Shown here one piece after another: positions 1 to 5,854 of a stretch of 6,889 nucleotides of DNA (positions are counted from its first letter, which is position 1; every line of letters begins with the position of its first letter). The translations under genes and the position numbers were made by a program. A model generated the notes under the pieces. The model was not told the origin of the DNA and did not search any database. It saw only the letters and a list, made by a program, of their open reading frames with translations. The DNA comes from Enterocloster bolteae (GTDB lineage Bacteria > Bacillota_A > Clostridia > Lachnospirales > Lachnospiraceae), in the NCBI GenBank assembly GCA_021769025.1, contig JAETTS010000133.1:1-6889 (forward strand). Direction: 5' to 3'.

Positions 1-545
1 GGCTCATCCACATACCCTTCATTCCAAAACCGGTCGGTTATAACGATCCTTCCTCTTCCATATTCGGTCTCTATGGTCCTTCGCAGACGGATATGGCCCT
101 CAAACAACCCGTCCGGCTCCATCTCGCCGCTTATTATCATGCGATATCTTCCGTCGTCATCAAAAAAACAATGGGAGGATGTATGGGAAGCCGGGGTAAA
201 CCGCAGGCTTCCATGAACCGGAAGCTGCCGTTTTCTATCTCCCGGCCCTACATTGTCGTTTCCACAGGTAAACATCATACCGCCCATGACACTCTTATTG
301 GAATACCCGTAGGCTCTGCTGTACTCTGCGCTTGTAAGGCCATTCTTTGCCAAAAAGGAAAGATTCACCCCTTTATAAGATACCTCTGCCAAATCCAGGC
401 ATTTATCCATTTCTACCGTAAACATCAGATTTCCATTTTTCACCTGATAGGCCCTTAAATTCTTAGCCGGTCCCTCCAGATATTCCACCTGCCTGATGTA
501 GGCCAGCTGCTGGATACTGCCAGTTTTTCTCAATTCATCCTTCAT
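1..545 (-). CDS. DUF4432 family protein (aldose 1-epimerase-like), 3' end cut off by the window
   Basis: The first 181 codons of a minus-strand gene are present and the C-terminal part lies outside the window. The ATG at 545-543 is preceded by AAAGGA at a usable distance, and an in-frame TAA lies 30 bases upstream, so the start is well bounded. The protein shows the pattern I associate with DUF4432, a galactose-mutarotase-like beta-sandwich family: residues 46-64 (MDKCLDLAEVSYKGVNLSF), a glycine-rich segment MGGMMFTCGNDNVG at 87-100, and VHGSLRFTPA at 110-119, whose His111 lies where these families place an active-site histidine. There is no signal peptide, so it is probably cytoplasmic. The likely role is binding or interconverting sugar anomers, but the reaction is not established for most members. 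It lies 233 bases downstream of the D-lyxose isomerase gene, which suits rare-sugar metabolism. Family assignment is fairly sure; function is inferred. Confidence 0.8.
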   Translation of the reverse strand, partial: MKDELRKTGSIQQLAYIRQVEYLEGPAKNLRAYQVKNGNLMFTVEMDKCLDLAEVSYKGVNLSFLAKNGLTSAEYSRAYGYSNKSVMGGMMFTCGNDNVGPGDRKRQLPVHGSLRFTPASHTSSHCFFDDDGRYRMIISGEMEPDGLFEGHIRLRRTIETEYGRGRIVITDRFWNEGYVDE

Positions 546-727
546 CTTCACGATTCCTTTCTCTAAAGCACCCTTTTATTTTCCTTGCACAGGCAGTCCT
601 TTTCCCTTCCTCCTCTCAATCTTCAATGGAATCGCGAAGGGAAGATATTCCATGCTCACCGTATCCCCTGTGCACTGCCTTAACAACATACTTCCTTTCC
701 ATGGATCTGTACATAAACAAACAGCCC

Positions 728-754
728 GGCGGCAGATGCCGACGGACTGCCGCC
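728..754 (-). terminator. Hairpin after the D-lyxose isomerase gene, possible weak terminator
   Basis: GGCGGCAG (728-735) and CTGCCGCC (747-754) form a perfect 8-bp GC-rich stem around an 11-base loop. It starts about 25 bases past the isomerase stop codon, where a terminator would sit. On the minus strand the following bases are GGGCTGTTTGTTTA, which is T-rich only after an interruption, so termination may be partial. The rest of the 233-base gap (546-778) holds no convincing gene. It contains the ribosome binding site of the downstream DUF4432 gene but no clear promoter. Confidence 0.4.
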
Positions 755-778
755 ACAATTTCCAGTTATACCCTTCGT

Positions 779-1462
779 CTATTTTGCCTTGGGATACTCA
801 TTGCAAAGCAAACGGTAAGGCGCCTCATCCTCTTCAATCTCCGGGAATCGTCCGATAGGCTCCTTGAACCGGTTGTCATGCTCATCATCATTGCACATGG
901 AAACTTCCCCAAGAAGCACCGGTCCTGTCCCTGGCTCCAGTTCAAAGTCGTGATACATATTCTGGAACACGGTAATGCTCTCCCCCGGCTTCAGCTTAAT
1001 CTGAGTTCCAGCCGGAACCGTATAAGCCCGTCCATCGCAGTGAACTGTCACATCTGTATCTGCAAACTCACCTTCCGGTGTGGAGTTGTAGACCCGGATC
1101 AATACATTTCCGCCGCCTCTGTTGATGATATCTTCCATCTTATACCAGTGGAAATGCATCGGTGCCATCTGGCCTTCCTTAATATAAAGAAGCTTCTCTG
1201 CATAGGGTTTCGGATAGGTCTCGCTCAACTTTGGATTGCCGTTTCGCAAAGTAATCAAAGAAAACCCTACCTCATCGAATCTCCCCAGGCCATAATCCGT
1301 AATGTCCCATCCCAGCATGTTATCCCTTATCTCATCATACTCATGGCTTTTCTCGTTCCACTCTTCCGGCGTAAAATCGCAGAATGGCGGCAGGGCAAAC
1401 CGATATTCTTTTATCATGGCCTCCATCTCTTTCAATGCCTTGTTGATCTCTGAACGCTTCAT
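779..1462 (-). CDS. D-lyxose ketol-isomerase (cupin family)
   Basis: A 227-residue protein of the D-lyxose isomerase family, which interconverts D-lyxose with D-xylulose and often D-mannose with D-fructose using a divalent metal such as manganese. The length equals, as I recall it, that of the characterised E. coli O157 enzyme. The cupin metal site is visible: His103 and His105 in MHFHW, Glu110 a few residues later, and His171 in MYHDFE, the His-His-Glu-His set this family uses. The N-terminus (MKRSEINKAL) and the LPPFCDFTPEEW segment at 25-35 are also family-like. The start is supported by AAGGAGG at 1477-1471, eight bases before the ATG. It lies 58 bases after the acetyltransferase gene with no terminator between, so co-transcription is likely. 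It is cytoplasmic, with no membrane or signal segment. The preferred substrate (lyxose, mannose or another aldose) cannot be read from sequence. Confidence 0.9.
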   Translation of the reverse strand: MKRSEINKALKEMEAMIKEYRFALPPFCDFTPEEWNEKSHEYDEIRDNMLGWDITDYGLGRFDEVGFSLITLRNGNPKLSETYPKPYAEKLLYIKEGQMAPMHFHWYKMEDIINRGGGNVLIRVYNSTPEGEFADTDVTVHCDGRAYTVPAGTQIKLKPGESITVFQNMYHDFELEPGTGPVLLGEVSMCNDDEHDNRFKEPIGRFPEIEEDEAPYRLLCNEYPKAK

Positions 1463-1520
1463 CTTAACATCCTCCTTAAAAATATAATCTAACCTGGCGC
1501 CGTCCCGTCAACAGCCCTGG

Positions 1521-2039
1521 CTAAATGTCACACCGTTGATATGCCAACCGTTCCTCCCCATTTTCTATGTGAATGATTCCACAGTATTGGAATCCATTCT
1601 TCTTTAACATATTCTGCATGACAACATTATCCCTGTGGGTGTCAATCCTTACATTGCCGCACTGGGAAACCACCCAGTTCACACAGAAAGATCCAATCCC
1701 TTTGGTCTTGCCATCGGACGCAATCCGGTGTATTACCCCGTAAGGCTTATCATTGAGCCACTGTCCCTCTTCAATCACGGCATAGGTGGGATCGTCTCCT
1801 ATGCGATAATAGAAAACCCCGGCAATCCGCCCGTTATCCACACACACATAGCTGTTTCCATCTTGAATGTCACATTCAACCGCACCTCTGGGCGGGTGGG
1901 AATCCTTCCATTGATTTGGATTGCCATGCTCCGCCATAAATCTTCTGGCATGGGCATACAGCTCCATCACTTCCTCAATCTGCTCCGGCCTGGTGGCATG
2001 AATCTCCCAAACCCTTTCCTTCTGTTTTCTGTCTTCCAA
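1521..2039 (-). CDS. GNAT family N-acetyltransferase, TTG start proposed
   Basis: A GNAT-fold protein, 172 residues from TTG at 2039 or 187 from ATG at 2084. GNAT enzymes transfer an acyl group from acyl-CoA to an amine; the substrate here is unknown. The body resembles a common Firmicutes subgroup: an N-terminal helix with ARRFMAEHGNPNQW (31-44), GDDPTYAVIEEGQWLNDKPY (81-100), a CoA-binding loop KTKGIG (111-116) with Lys where Gln/Arg is usual, and NMLKKNGF (143-150), the typical C-terminal helix. Family members generally begin near the segment EIHAT (12-16), so even the TTG form has a short extra N-terminus. The ATG at 2084 lies inside a near-consensus -10 box and would not be in that promoter's transcript, whereas the TTG has AGAGG nine bases upstream. 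It precedes the D-lyxose isomerase gene. The gene call is firm; the exact start is uncertain. Confidence 0.82.
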   Translation of the reverse strand: MEDRKQKERVWEIHATRPEQIEEVMELYAHARRFMAEHGNPNQWKDSHPPRGAVECDIQDGNSYVCVDNGRIAGVFYYRIGDDPTYAVIEEGQWLNDKPYGVIHRIASDGKTKGIGSFCVNWVVSQCGNVRIDTHRDNVVMQNMLKKNGFQYCGIIHIENGEERLAYQRCDI

Positions 2040-2048
2040 ATCCTCTGC

Positions 2049-2053
2049 CCTCT
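2049..2053 (-). promoter_or_regulatory. Ribosome binding site supporting the TTG start of the acetyltransferase
   Basis: AGAGG on the minus strand at 2053-2049 lies nine bases before the TTG at 2039-2037. It is downstream of the predicted transcription start, so it would be present on the mRNA. The alternative ATG at 2084 has AGAAGG only three to four bases away, which is short spacing. Confidence 0.45.
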
Positions 2054-2079
2054 CACTTCTCTCTGTCGTTCCTGCTCCT

Positions 2080-2108
2080 ATCATACCCCTTCTTTAAATT
2101 GCCGTCAA
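2080..2108 (-). promoter_or_regulatory. Sigma-A/sigma-70 type promoter for the acetyltransferase and D-lyxose isomerase genes
   Basis: On the minus strand TTGACG (2108-2103) and TATGAT (2085-2080) are separated by exactly 17 bases. Each hexamer matches the housekeeping consensus at five of six positions. The promoter lies just past the large hairpin that follows the aldo/keto reductase gene, as expected for a new transcription unit. The predicted transcript start is near 2073, giving a leader of about 34 bases to the TTG codon. I saw no convincing operator palindrome over it. Confidence 0.7.
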
Positions 2109-2138
2109 CAAGTTTTGTTTGAAGGCCAGACCCATATA

Positions 2139-2176
2139 GTTTAGGGGAAGCTGCTCCTTCGCAGCTTCCCCTAAAC
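2139..2176 (-). terminator. 16-bp perfect hairpin after the aldo/keto reductase gene
   Basis: The arm GTTTAGGGGAAGCTGC (2139-2154) is perfectly repeated in inverted form at 2161-2176 around a 6-base loop. It begins 16 bases after the reductase stop codon and 30 bases before the -35 box of the next promoter. Such a stem is strong enough to terminate or to protect a 3' end, but on the minus strand it is followed by TATATGGG rather than a U-run. It is therefore not a textbook intrinsic terminator. The plus-strand side is followed by AGGAAATATTTTCC, also not a clean T-tract. Confidence 0.6.
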
Positions 2177-2192
2177 AGGAAATATTTTCCCT

Positions 2193-3305
2193 CTATCCCA
2201 ACAGCTGTGCAATGTTCTTCATCACCTGGCTGATGCCGATGTTCTGTGGGCAGACCTTTTCACACTTGTGACAGCTTCTGCAGGCATCCGAGCGTACCTC
2301 AAACTTGTCATAAGCTTCCTTAGCTGCTTCCTTCCCCCGCAGTCCATACAGATTATAGGTCTTAAATAACTCCGGAATATTCAGCCCAAATGGACAAGGC
2401 ATACAGTAGGCGCATCCGGTACAATCCACCATGGACATCTTATCATAGATTTCCTTGGCCTTTCCATAAGCCGCCAATTCTTCTTCAGTCAGCATACCAA
2501 TGCTGCTTCTGCCTGCATACACAAGATTGTCCTTTACCTGCTGTTCCGCTCCCATACCGCTTAGAAGGAGGCTGACCTCTTTTTGATTCCACAAGAAGTC
2601 CAGGGCATGCTCCACTACGGTCTTCTCCTTGGAGAACACCTCCGCCACATGGCTTGACAGATTGGCCAGCCGTCCGCCTAAAAGCGGCTCCATGACAATC
2701 ACGCCCAGACCCTTATCCGCCGCATAGTGAAGCCCTGCATCTCCCGCCTGATAATCCAGATTAATATAGTTATACTGAATCTGGCAGAAATCCCATTCAT
2801 CTGTATAATCCACAAGTTCCTTAAAGGTCTCCAGATCACCATGGAAGGAAAAACCCAAGTACTTAATCTTTCCTGCCTCCCTGGCTGCCTTCATATGCTC
2901 AAGAAGATGGAACTTTTTCACCTTCTCCTCGAAGCGCTCTCTGTTGAGGGCATGGAGAAGATAAAAATCAATATGGTCCGTCCCCAATTTTTGAAGCTGC
3001 TCCTCCAGAATGTCATCAAAATCACTTTCCTTTTCCAGCTTCCACATGGGACTCTTATCTGCCACATAAACCTTATCCCGGTAGCCGTCCTCCAGCGCTT
3101 TTCCCACGATGCATTCACTGGTGCCATTGTGGTAAGGGTAAGCAGTATCTATGTAATTCACCCCTTCGTCAATGGCATGTCGAATGATCTTTACCGCCTC
3201 TTTCTCATCCACGGTAACCTTGTCTTCCAGAAGCGGAAGCCTCATACACCCGAATCCTAATGCCGAAACCTGTACTCCCGTGTTGCCAAATTTACGATAC
3301 TGCAT
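2193..3305 (-). CDS. Aldo/keto reductase with C-terminal iron-sulfur (ferredoxin-like) domain
   Basis: A 370-residue cytoplasmic oxidoreductase of the COG1453 type. Residues 1 to about 285 form an aldo/keto reductase barrel with the catalytic tetrad visible: Asp53 and Tyr58 (in IDTAYPYHNG), Lys84 (VADKSP) and His118 (YLLHALN). The C-terminal domain carries eight cysteines in two groups, C295/298/301/304 (CTGCAYCMPCP) and C342/345/348/352 (CRSCHKCEKVCP), enough for two 4Fe-4S clusters. Members presumably couple carbonyl or alcohol redox to low-potential electron carriers, but substrates are mostly unknown. Two adjacent ATGs exist (3308 and 3305). I chose the second because GAGGG at 3317-3313 is then seven bases away and the protein begins MQYRKFGNTG as relatives do. 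It starts 29 bases after the phosphofructokinase stop, so the two are very likely co-transcribed. Confidence 0.93.
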   Translation of the reverse strand: MQYRKFGNTGVQVSALGFGCMRLPLLEDKVTVDEKEAVKIIRHAIDEGVNYIDTAYPYHNGTSECIVGKALEDGYRDKVYVADKSPMWKLEKESDFDDILEEQLQKLGTDHIDFYLLHALNRERFEEKVKKFHLLEHMKAAREAGKIKYLGFSFHGDLETFKELVDYTDEWDFCQIQYNYINLDYQAGDAGLHYAADKGLGVIVMEPLLGGRLANLSSHVAEVFSKEKTVVEHALDFLWNQKEVSLLLSGMGAEQQVKDNLVYAGRSSIGMLTEEELAAYGKAKEIYDKMSMVDCTGCAYCMPCPFGLNIPELFKTYNLYGLRGKEAAKEAYDKFEVRSDACRSCHKCEKVCPQNIGISQVMKNIAQLLG

Positions 3306-3334
3306 CATTCTTCCCTCTTTCTATCTTTCTGTTT

Positions 3335-4573
3335 TTACTTGTCCTCCAGGCGCAGATGCCTTGGCAGACCATCTACCATCATAGGCGTTAACTCCGCCTG
3401 AATTAGTGGACGCACATAATTTACAAACTCCGGCGTCACATAATCGCCTGCTTCATTGATCCATTCTCTCGGAACCTTCTTCTCCACGTTGGCAATCTTA
3501 TGTACGTCATAAAGCTCCGTCACACACAGATACGGATCATCCGAAACCCTCTTTAAGATAACCATCTGGCCGGTCTCTCCCTCAAACGCTGCTTTTACGG
3601 CAGCGCCACCTACCTGAAATGCCTCTGTGATATCCACACGCCCTACAATATGGGAGGCGCAACGCTGAAGGGAGTTAAACTCAATGGCTCTGGTCTTGCA
3701 TCCCACTTCTCTGGAGATCTTTTCTGCCAGATACCGTGCCGTACCAGTCAATTGCCGATGCCCGAATGCATCCACATAGTCAATGTTGTCTGTCAGTTCG
3801 CACACATAGCGGCCATCTGCAACCTTCACACCCTCGGAAACGGCTACCACCACGGATTCCCGCTTCTCCTGAAGCGCTCCAACCTTCTTCATAAATTCGT
3901 CCACATCAAAGGTCACTTCCGGCAGAAACAGCATATCCGGCCCCTCGCAGTCTTCTCCCTTGGCCAGTGCAGCCGCACCTGTCAGCCATCCTGCATTTCT
4001 CCCCATGATCTCTAAAATGGTCACGCTCTTGGTGCCATATACCAGGCCGTCGCGGATCACTTCCTTTGTGATGGATGCAATGTACTTGGCGGCGCTTCCG
4101 AAGCCAGGCGTATGGTCTGTCACAGCCAGGTCATTGTCAATGGTTTTGGGAACTCCCATAAAACGGATCTTGCTGCCATTTAAAATGGAATAATCTGACA
4201 GCTTCTTAATGGTATCCATGGAATCATTGCCACCGATATAGAAGAAATATTCAACCTCCAGCTTATCCAGAATTGCAAAAATCTTGTCGTAGATTTCCGT
4301 ATTCTCTTTGATCTCCGGCAGTTTAAAGCGGCAGGATCCAAGGAAAGACGACGGTGTCCGTTTTAACAAGTCAATATCCAGGTCGCTTTTGATGTGCTGG
4401 GACAGATCTACATATTTCTCCTGCAAAAGCCCCTGGATTCCGTGAAGCATGCCGTAAACCTTATTTGCCCCTCTGTCTCTGGCTGTCTTAAATACGCCTG
4501 CCAGACTAGAATTAATCACTGCGGTTGGCCCGCCGGACTGCCCTACAATTACATTTCCCTTTATTGAATTCAT
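3335..4573 (-). CDS. 6-phosphofructokinase, pyrophosphate-dependent type predicted
   Basis: A 412-residue phosphofructokinase that phosphorylates fructose 6-phosphate to fructose 1,6-bisphosphate in glycolysis. The phosphate-donor loop GQSGGPTAVIN is at 11-21, the catalytic PKTIDND at 142-148, and MGRNAGW at 190-196. Two positions that separate donors point to pyrophosphate. The GGDGS loop of ATP enzymes is GGNDS (114-118), with a bulky Asp in place of the glycine that makes room for ATP, and Lys143 replaces the glycine of PGTIDND. The length also fits the long PPi-type clade rather than the roughly 320-residue bacterial ATP enzyme. An upstream in-frame TTG at 4588 is possible, but the ATG at 4573 has GGGGG eight bases before it. 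It is 95 bases after the second kinase gene, with no terminator between, and just ahead of the reductase gene. Cofactor use is predicted from residues. Confidence 0.93.
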   Translation of the reverse strand: MNSIKGNVIVGQSGGPTAVINSSLAGVFKTARDRGANKVYGMLHGIQGLLQEKYVDLSQHIKSDLDIDLLKRTPSSFLGSCRFKLPEIKENTEIYDKIFAILDKLEVEYFFYIGGNDSMDTIKKLSDYSILNGSKIRFMGVPKTIDNDLAVTDHTPGFGSAAKYIASITKEVIRDGLVYGTKSVTILEIMGRNAGWLTGAAALAKGEDCEGPDMLFLPEVTFDVDEFMKKVGALQEKRESVVVAVSEGVKVADGRYVCELTDNIDYVDAFGHRQLTGTARYLAEKISREVGCKTRAIEFNSLQRCASHIVGRVDITEAFQVGGAAVKAAFEGETGQMVILKRVSDDPYLCVTELYDVHKIANVEKKVPREWINEAGDYVTPEFVNYVRPLIQAELTPMMVDGLPRHLRLEDK

Positions 4574-4581
4574 AGTTGTTA

Positions 4582-4586
4582 CCCCC
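4582..4586 (-). promoter_or_regulatory. Ribosome binding site that fixes the phosphofructokinase start
   Basis: The run GGGGG on the minus strand at 4586-4582 sits eight bases before ATG 4573-4571. It overlaps the candidate TTG at 4588-4586, which would leave that TTG without its own site. This favours the 412-residue product. Confidence 0.55.
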
Positions 4587-4668
4587 AATTCTTATTTTGA
4601 TTTCCAGATTTTTGTTCCCCCTGGCCTCATTCTTGCCTGATCCCGTTTTCCTCAGATTACATGATGGC

Positions 4669-5697
4669 CTATCTTGCCATCTCACTCTGTGGCCCTGCCT
4701 GGTTATGGGCCTTGATGATGGTCTGAATCTCTTCCAGATTGGATGACGGAAGGTCTCCGGGAATGGTGTTCTTCACTGCGCTGGTTGCATTGCCGAAAGC
4801 CACCGCCCTTGCACAGTCAAACTCACTGGTAAGCAGGCCATACAATGCACCGGAGATATAAGCATCACCGCTGCCAATCCGGTCTACCACATCAATATCC
4901 CTGTATGGCTCTTCCTCATAATACTGATTCTTCTTGGCATCGTATATCACAGAGCCAAACGTATGCCGCTTAGGGCTGTGAACCGTTCTCTGCGTCGATG
5001 CCACAATGGAGATGGGATACTCATCCGTAAAGCTTTTCATCATCTCTCTGGCTGTCCCGGTCTTTTTAAAGGTCAGCCTTGCCGTATCCTCAGAACAGAA
5101 GAAAATATCCACATAGGGAAGGATCTTCTCAATGCACTCCCTTGCCTCATCCCCTGTCCATAAGTTCCCCCGGAAATTCACGTCAAATGAAACCAAAGTG
5201 CCCGCCTCTTTAAACCGCTTTATCATCTCCACCGTAGTCTCTCTTAATTTCTTGTTCAAAGCTAATGTGATTCCGCTGGTATGAAAGCACCTTGCCGCTG
5301 TGTATGCCTCCTTCGGGATCTCGTCGATATTCAGGGAATAAAACGAGCTGTTGGCACGATCATAAATCACTTTGGGCTTCCTTGGATATGCCCCATTCTC
5401 ATAGTAGTAGATTCCCACTCTGGCAAGGGGAGACGTATCATACAGGAAAAAGTCATCGCTGACCCCATAGGAACGAATCTTTCCCTTCATAAAGCTTCCA
5501 ATATCATGAGACGGCAATTTGGAAATAATCCCTACATGAAGGCCCAGAAGCGCCACGCCGACGGCCACATTCAATTCAGCCCCTCCTACCTGTTTCTCAA
5601 ATGTGTCTCCTCTTACCAGCCTATCATTGTTTGGCGGCGAAAGACGCAACAACAGCTGTCCCAGTGTAAGCAGATCAAAATTTCGTTTATCTTCCAT
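4669..5697 (-). CDS. PfkB family sugar kinase, second 2-keto-3-deoxygluconate kinase-like protein
   Basis: A 342-residue ribokinase-fold (PfkB) kinase that resembles KDG kinases and the upstream kinase of nearly the same length. Visible features are the substrate-side glycine motif GGAELNVA (38-45), YDRANSS (112-118), FDVNFRGNLW in the middle, and the PfkB signature DRIGSGDA (272-279) with the catalytic base Asp278, followed by KNTIPGD. The Tyr-x-Arg and Asn-x-Arg segments match positions that contact the sugar acid in KDG kinase structures, so ATP-dependent phosphorylation of KDG or a related keto-sugar (acid) is likely. It differs from its neighbour in the signature (GSGDA versus GGGDS) and in a basic stretch TQRTVHSPKRHT, so substrate preference may differ. 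The start has GGGGG at 5710-5706, eight bases before the ATG. Its ribosome binding site abuts a terminator-like hairpin, which suggests regulation. Fructokinase or another PfkB activity cannot be excluded. Confidence 0.87.
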   Translation of the reverse strand: MEDKRNFDLLTLGQLLLRLSPPNNDRLVRGDTFEKQVGGAELNVAVGVALLGLHVGIISKLPSHDIGSFMKGKIRSYGVSDDFFLYDTSPLARVGIYYYENGAYPRKPKVIYDRANSSFYSLNIDEIPKEAYTAARCFHTSGITLALNKKLRETTVEMIKRFKEAGTLVSFDVNFRGNLWTGDEARECIEKILPYVDIFFCSEDTARLTFKKTGTAREMMKSFTDEYPISIVASTQRTVHSPKRHTFGSVIYDAKKNQYYEEEPYRDIDVVDRIGSGDAYISGALYGLLTSEFDCARAVAFGNATSAVKNTIPGDLPSSNLEEIQTIIKAHNQAGPQSEMAR

Positions 5698-5708
5698 AGC
5701 CTTATCCC

Positions 5709-5723
5709 CCTTTTAAGAAAAGG
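5709..5723 (-). promoter_or_regulatory. Possible Shine-Dalgarno-sequestering hairpin before the second kinase
   Basis: On the minus strand CCTTTT (5723-5718), CTT, then AAAAGG (5714-5709) can form a 6-bp hairpin that covers the start of the AAAAGGGGG ribosome binding site. The same CCTTTT is the 3' arm of the adjacent terminator-like stem, so the two pairings exclude each other. This is seen in sequence; regulatory use is inferred. Confidence 0.35.
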
Positions 5724-5762
5724 ACAGTTCCGATGCCTCTTAAGGCATAAAAGCTGTCCTTT
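5719..5762 (-). terminator. Terminator-like hairpin between the two kinase genes
   Basis: AAAGGACAG (minus 5762-5754) pairs with CTGTCCTTT (5727-5719) over 9 bp. An inner stem ATGCCT/AGGCAT (5748-5743 with 5738-5733) has a 4-base loop, and the two stems are separated by a 5/5 internal loop. The 3' side continues as CTGTCCTTTTCTT, a U-rich tail of the type used by Firmicutes intrinsic terminators. It lies 92 bases after the KDG kinase stop codon and directly before the ribosome binding site of the next gene. It could end the first kinase transcript or act as an attenuator for the genes downstream. Confidence 0.6.
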
Positions 5763-5782
5763 ATCCTGTCTTTTGATGATCT

Positions 5783-5840
5783 GTTCCGTTGGCTCTTTGG
5801 CGGATCGCCATCTTTCACGTTCCTATCCCATAACGGAACG
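5783..5840 (-). repeat. Nested inverted repeats with two competing pairings
   Basis: On the minus strand CGTTCCGTT (5840-5832) can pair either with GGAACG (5823-5818, 6 bp, 11-base loop) or with AACGGAAC (5790-5783, 8 bp using 5839-5832). Between the last two arms lies a small 5-bp hairpin, TGGCG/CGCCA (5810-5798). The element lies between the KDG kinase stop and the terminator-like hairpin. The pairing is seen directly in the bases; any regulatory role is inferred. Confidence 0.45.
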
Positions 5841-5854
5841 ATTACCTTCTGTCA

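Noticed and set aside
93..458. A 121-codon plus-strand ORF
   Set aside because: It lies antisense to the DUF4432 coding region, which has family motifs and a good start. It is a shadow frame.
616..702. A 28-codon ORF on the minus strand (starting MERKYVVKAVHRGYG) in the gap before the DUF4432 gene
   Set aside because: It has a protein-like composition, but there is no ribosome binding site before its ATG, no recognisable family, and it is short enough to be chance.
576..758. A 60-codon minus-strand ORF in the same gap
   Set aside because: It begins at a TTG just upstream of the GC hairpin, so its first codons run through the hairpin; its composition is odd and no ribosome binding site supports it. 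It is in frame with the DUF4432 gene but separated by a stop.
626..1453. A 275-codon plus-strand ORF
   Set aside because: It is antisense to the D-lyxose isomerase gene, whose cupin metal residues and ribosome binding site clearly mark the real frame. It shows no domain and no ribosome binding site.
4574..4668. A search for a promoter or terminator between the second kinase and phosphofructokinase
   Set aside because: I found only the ribosome binding site and short direct repeats of AGGCCA. No stem with a T-run and no hexamer pair is visible, so I treat the genes as one transcript.
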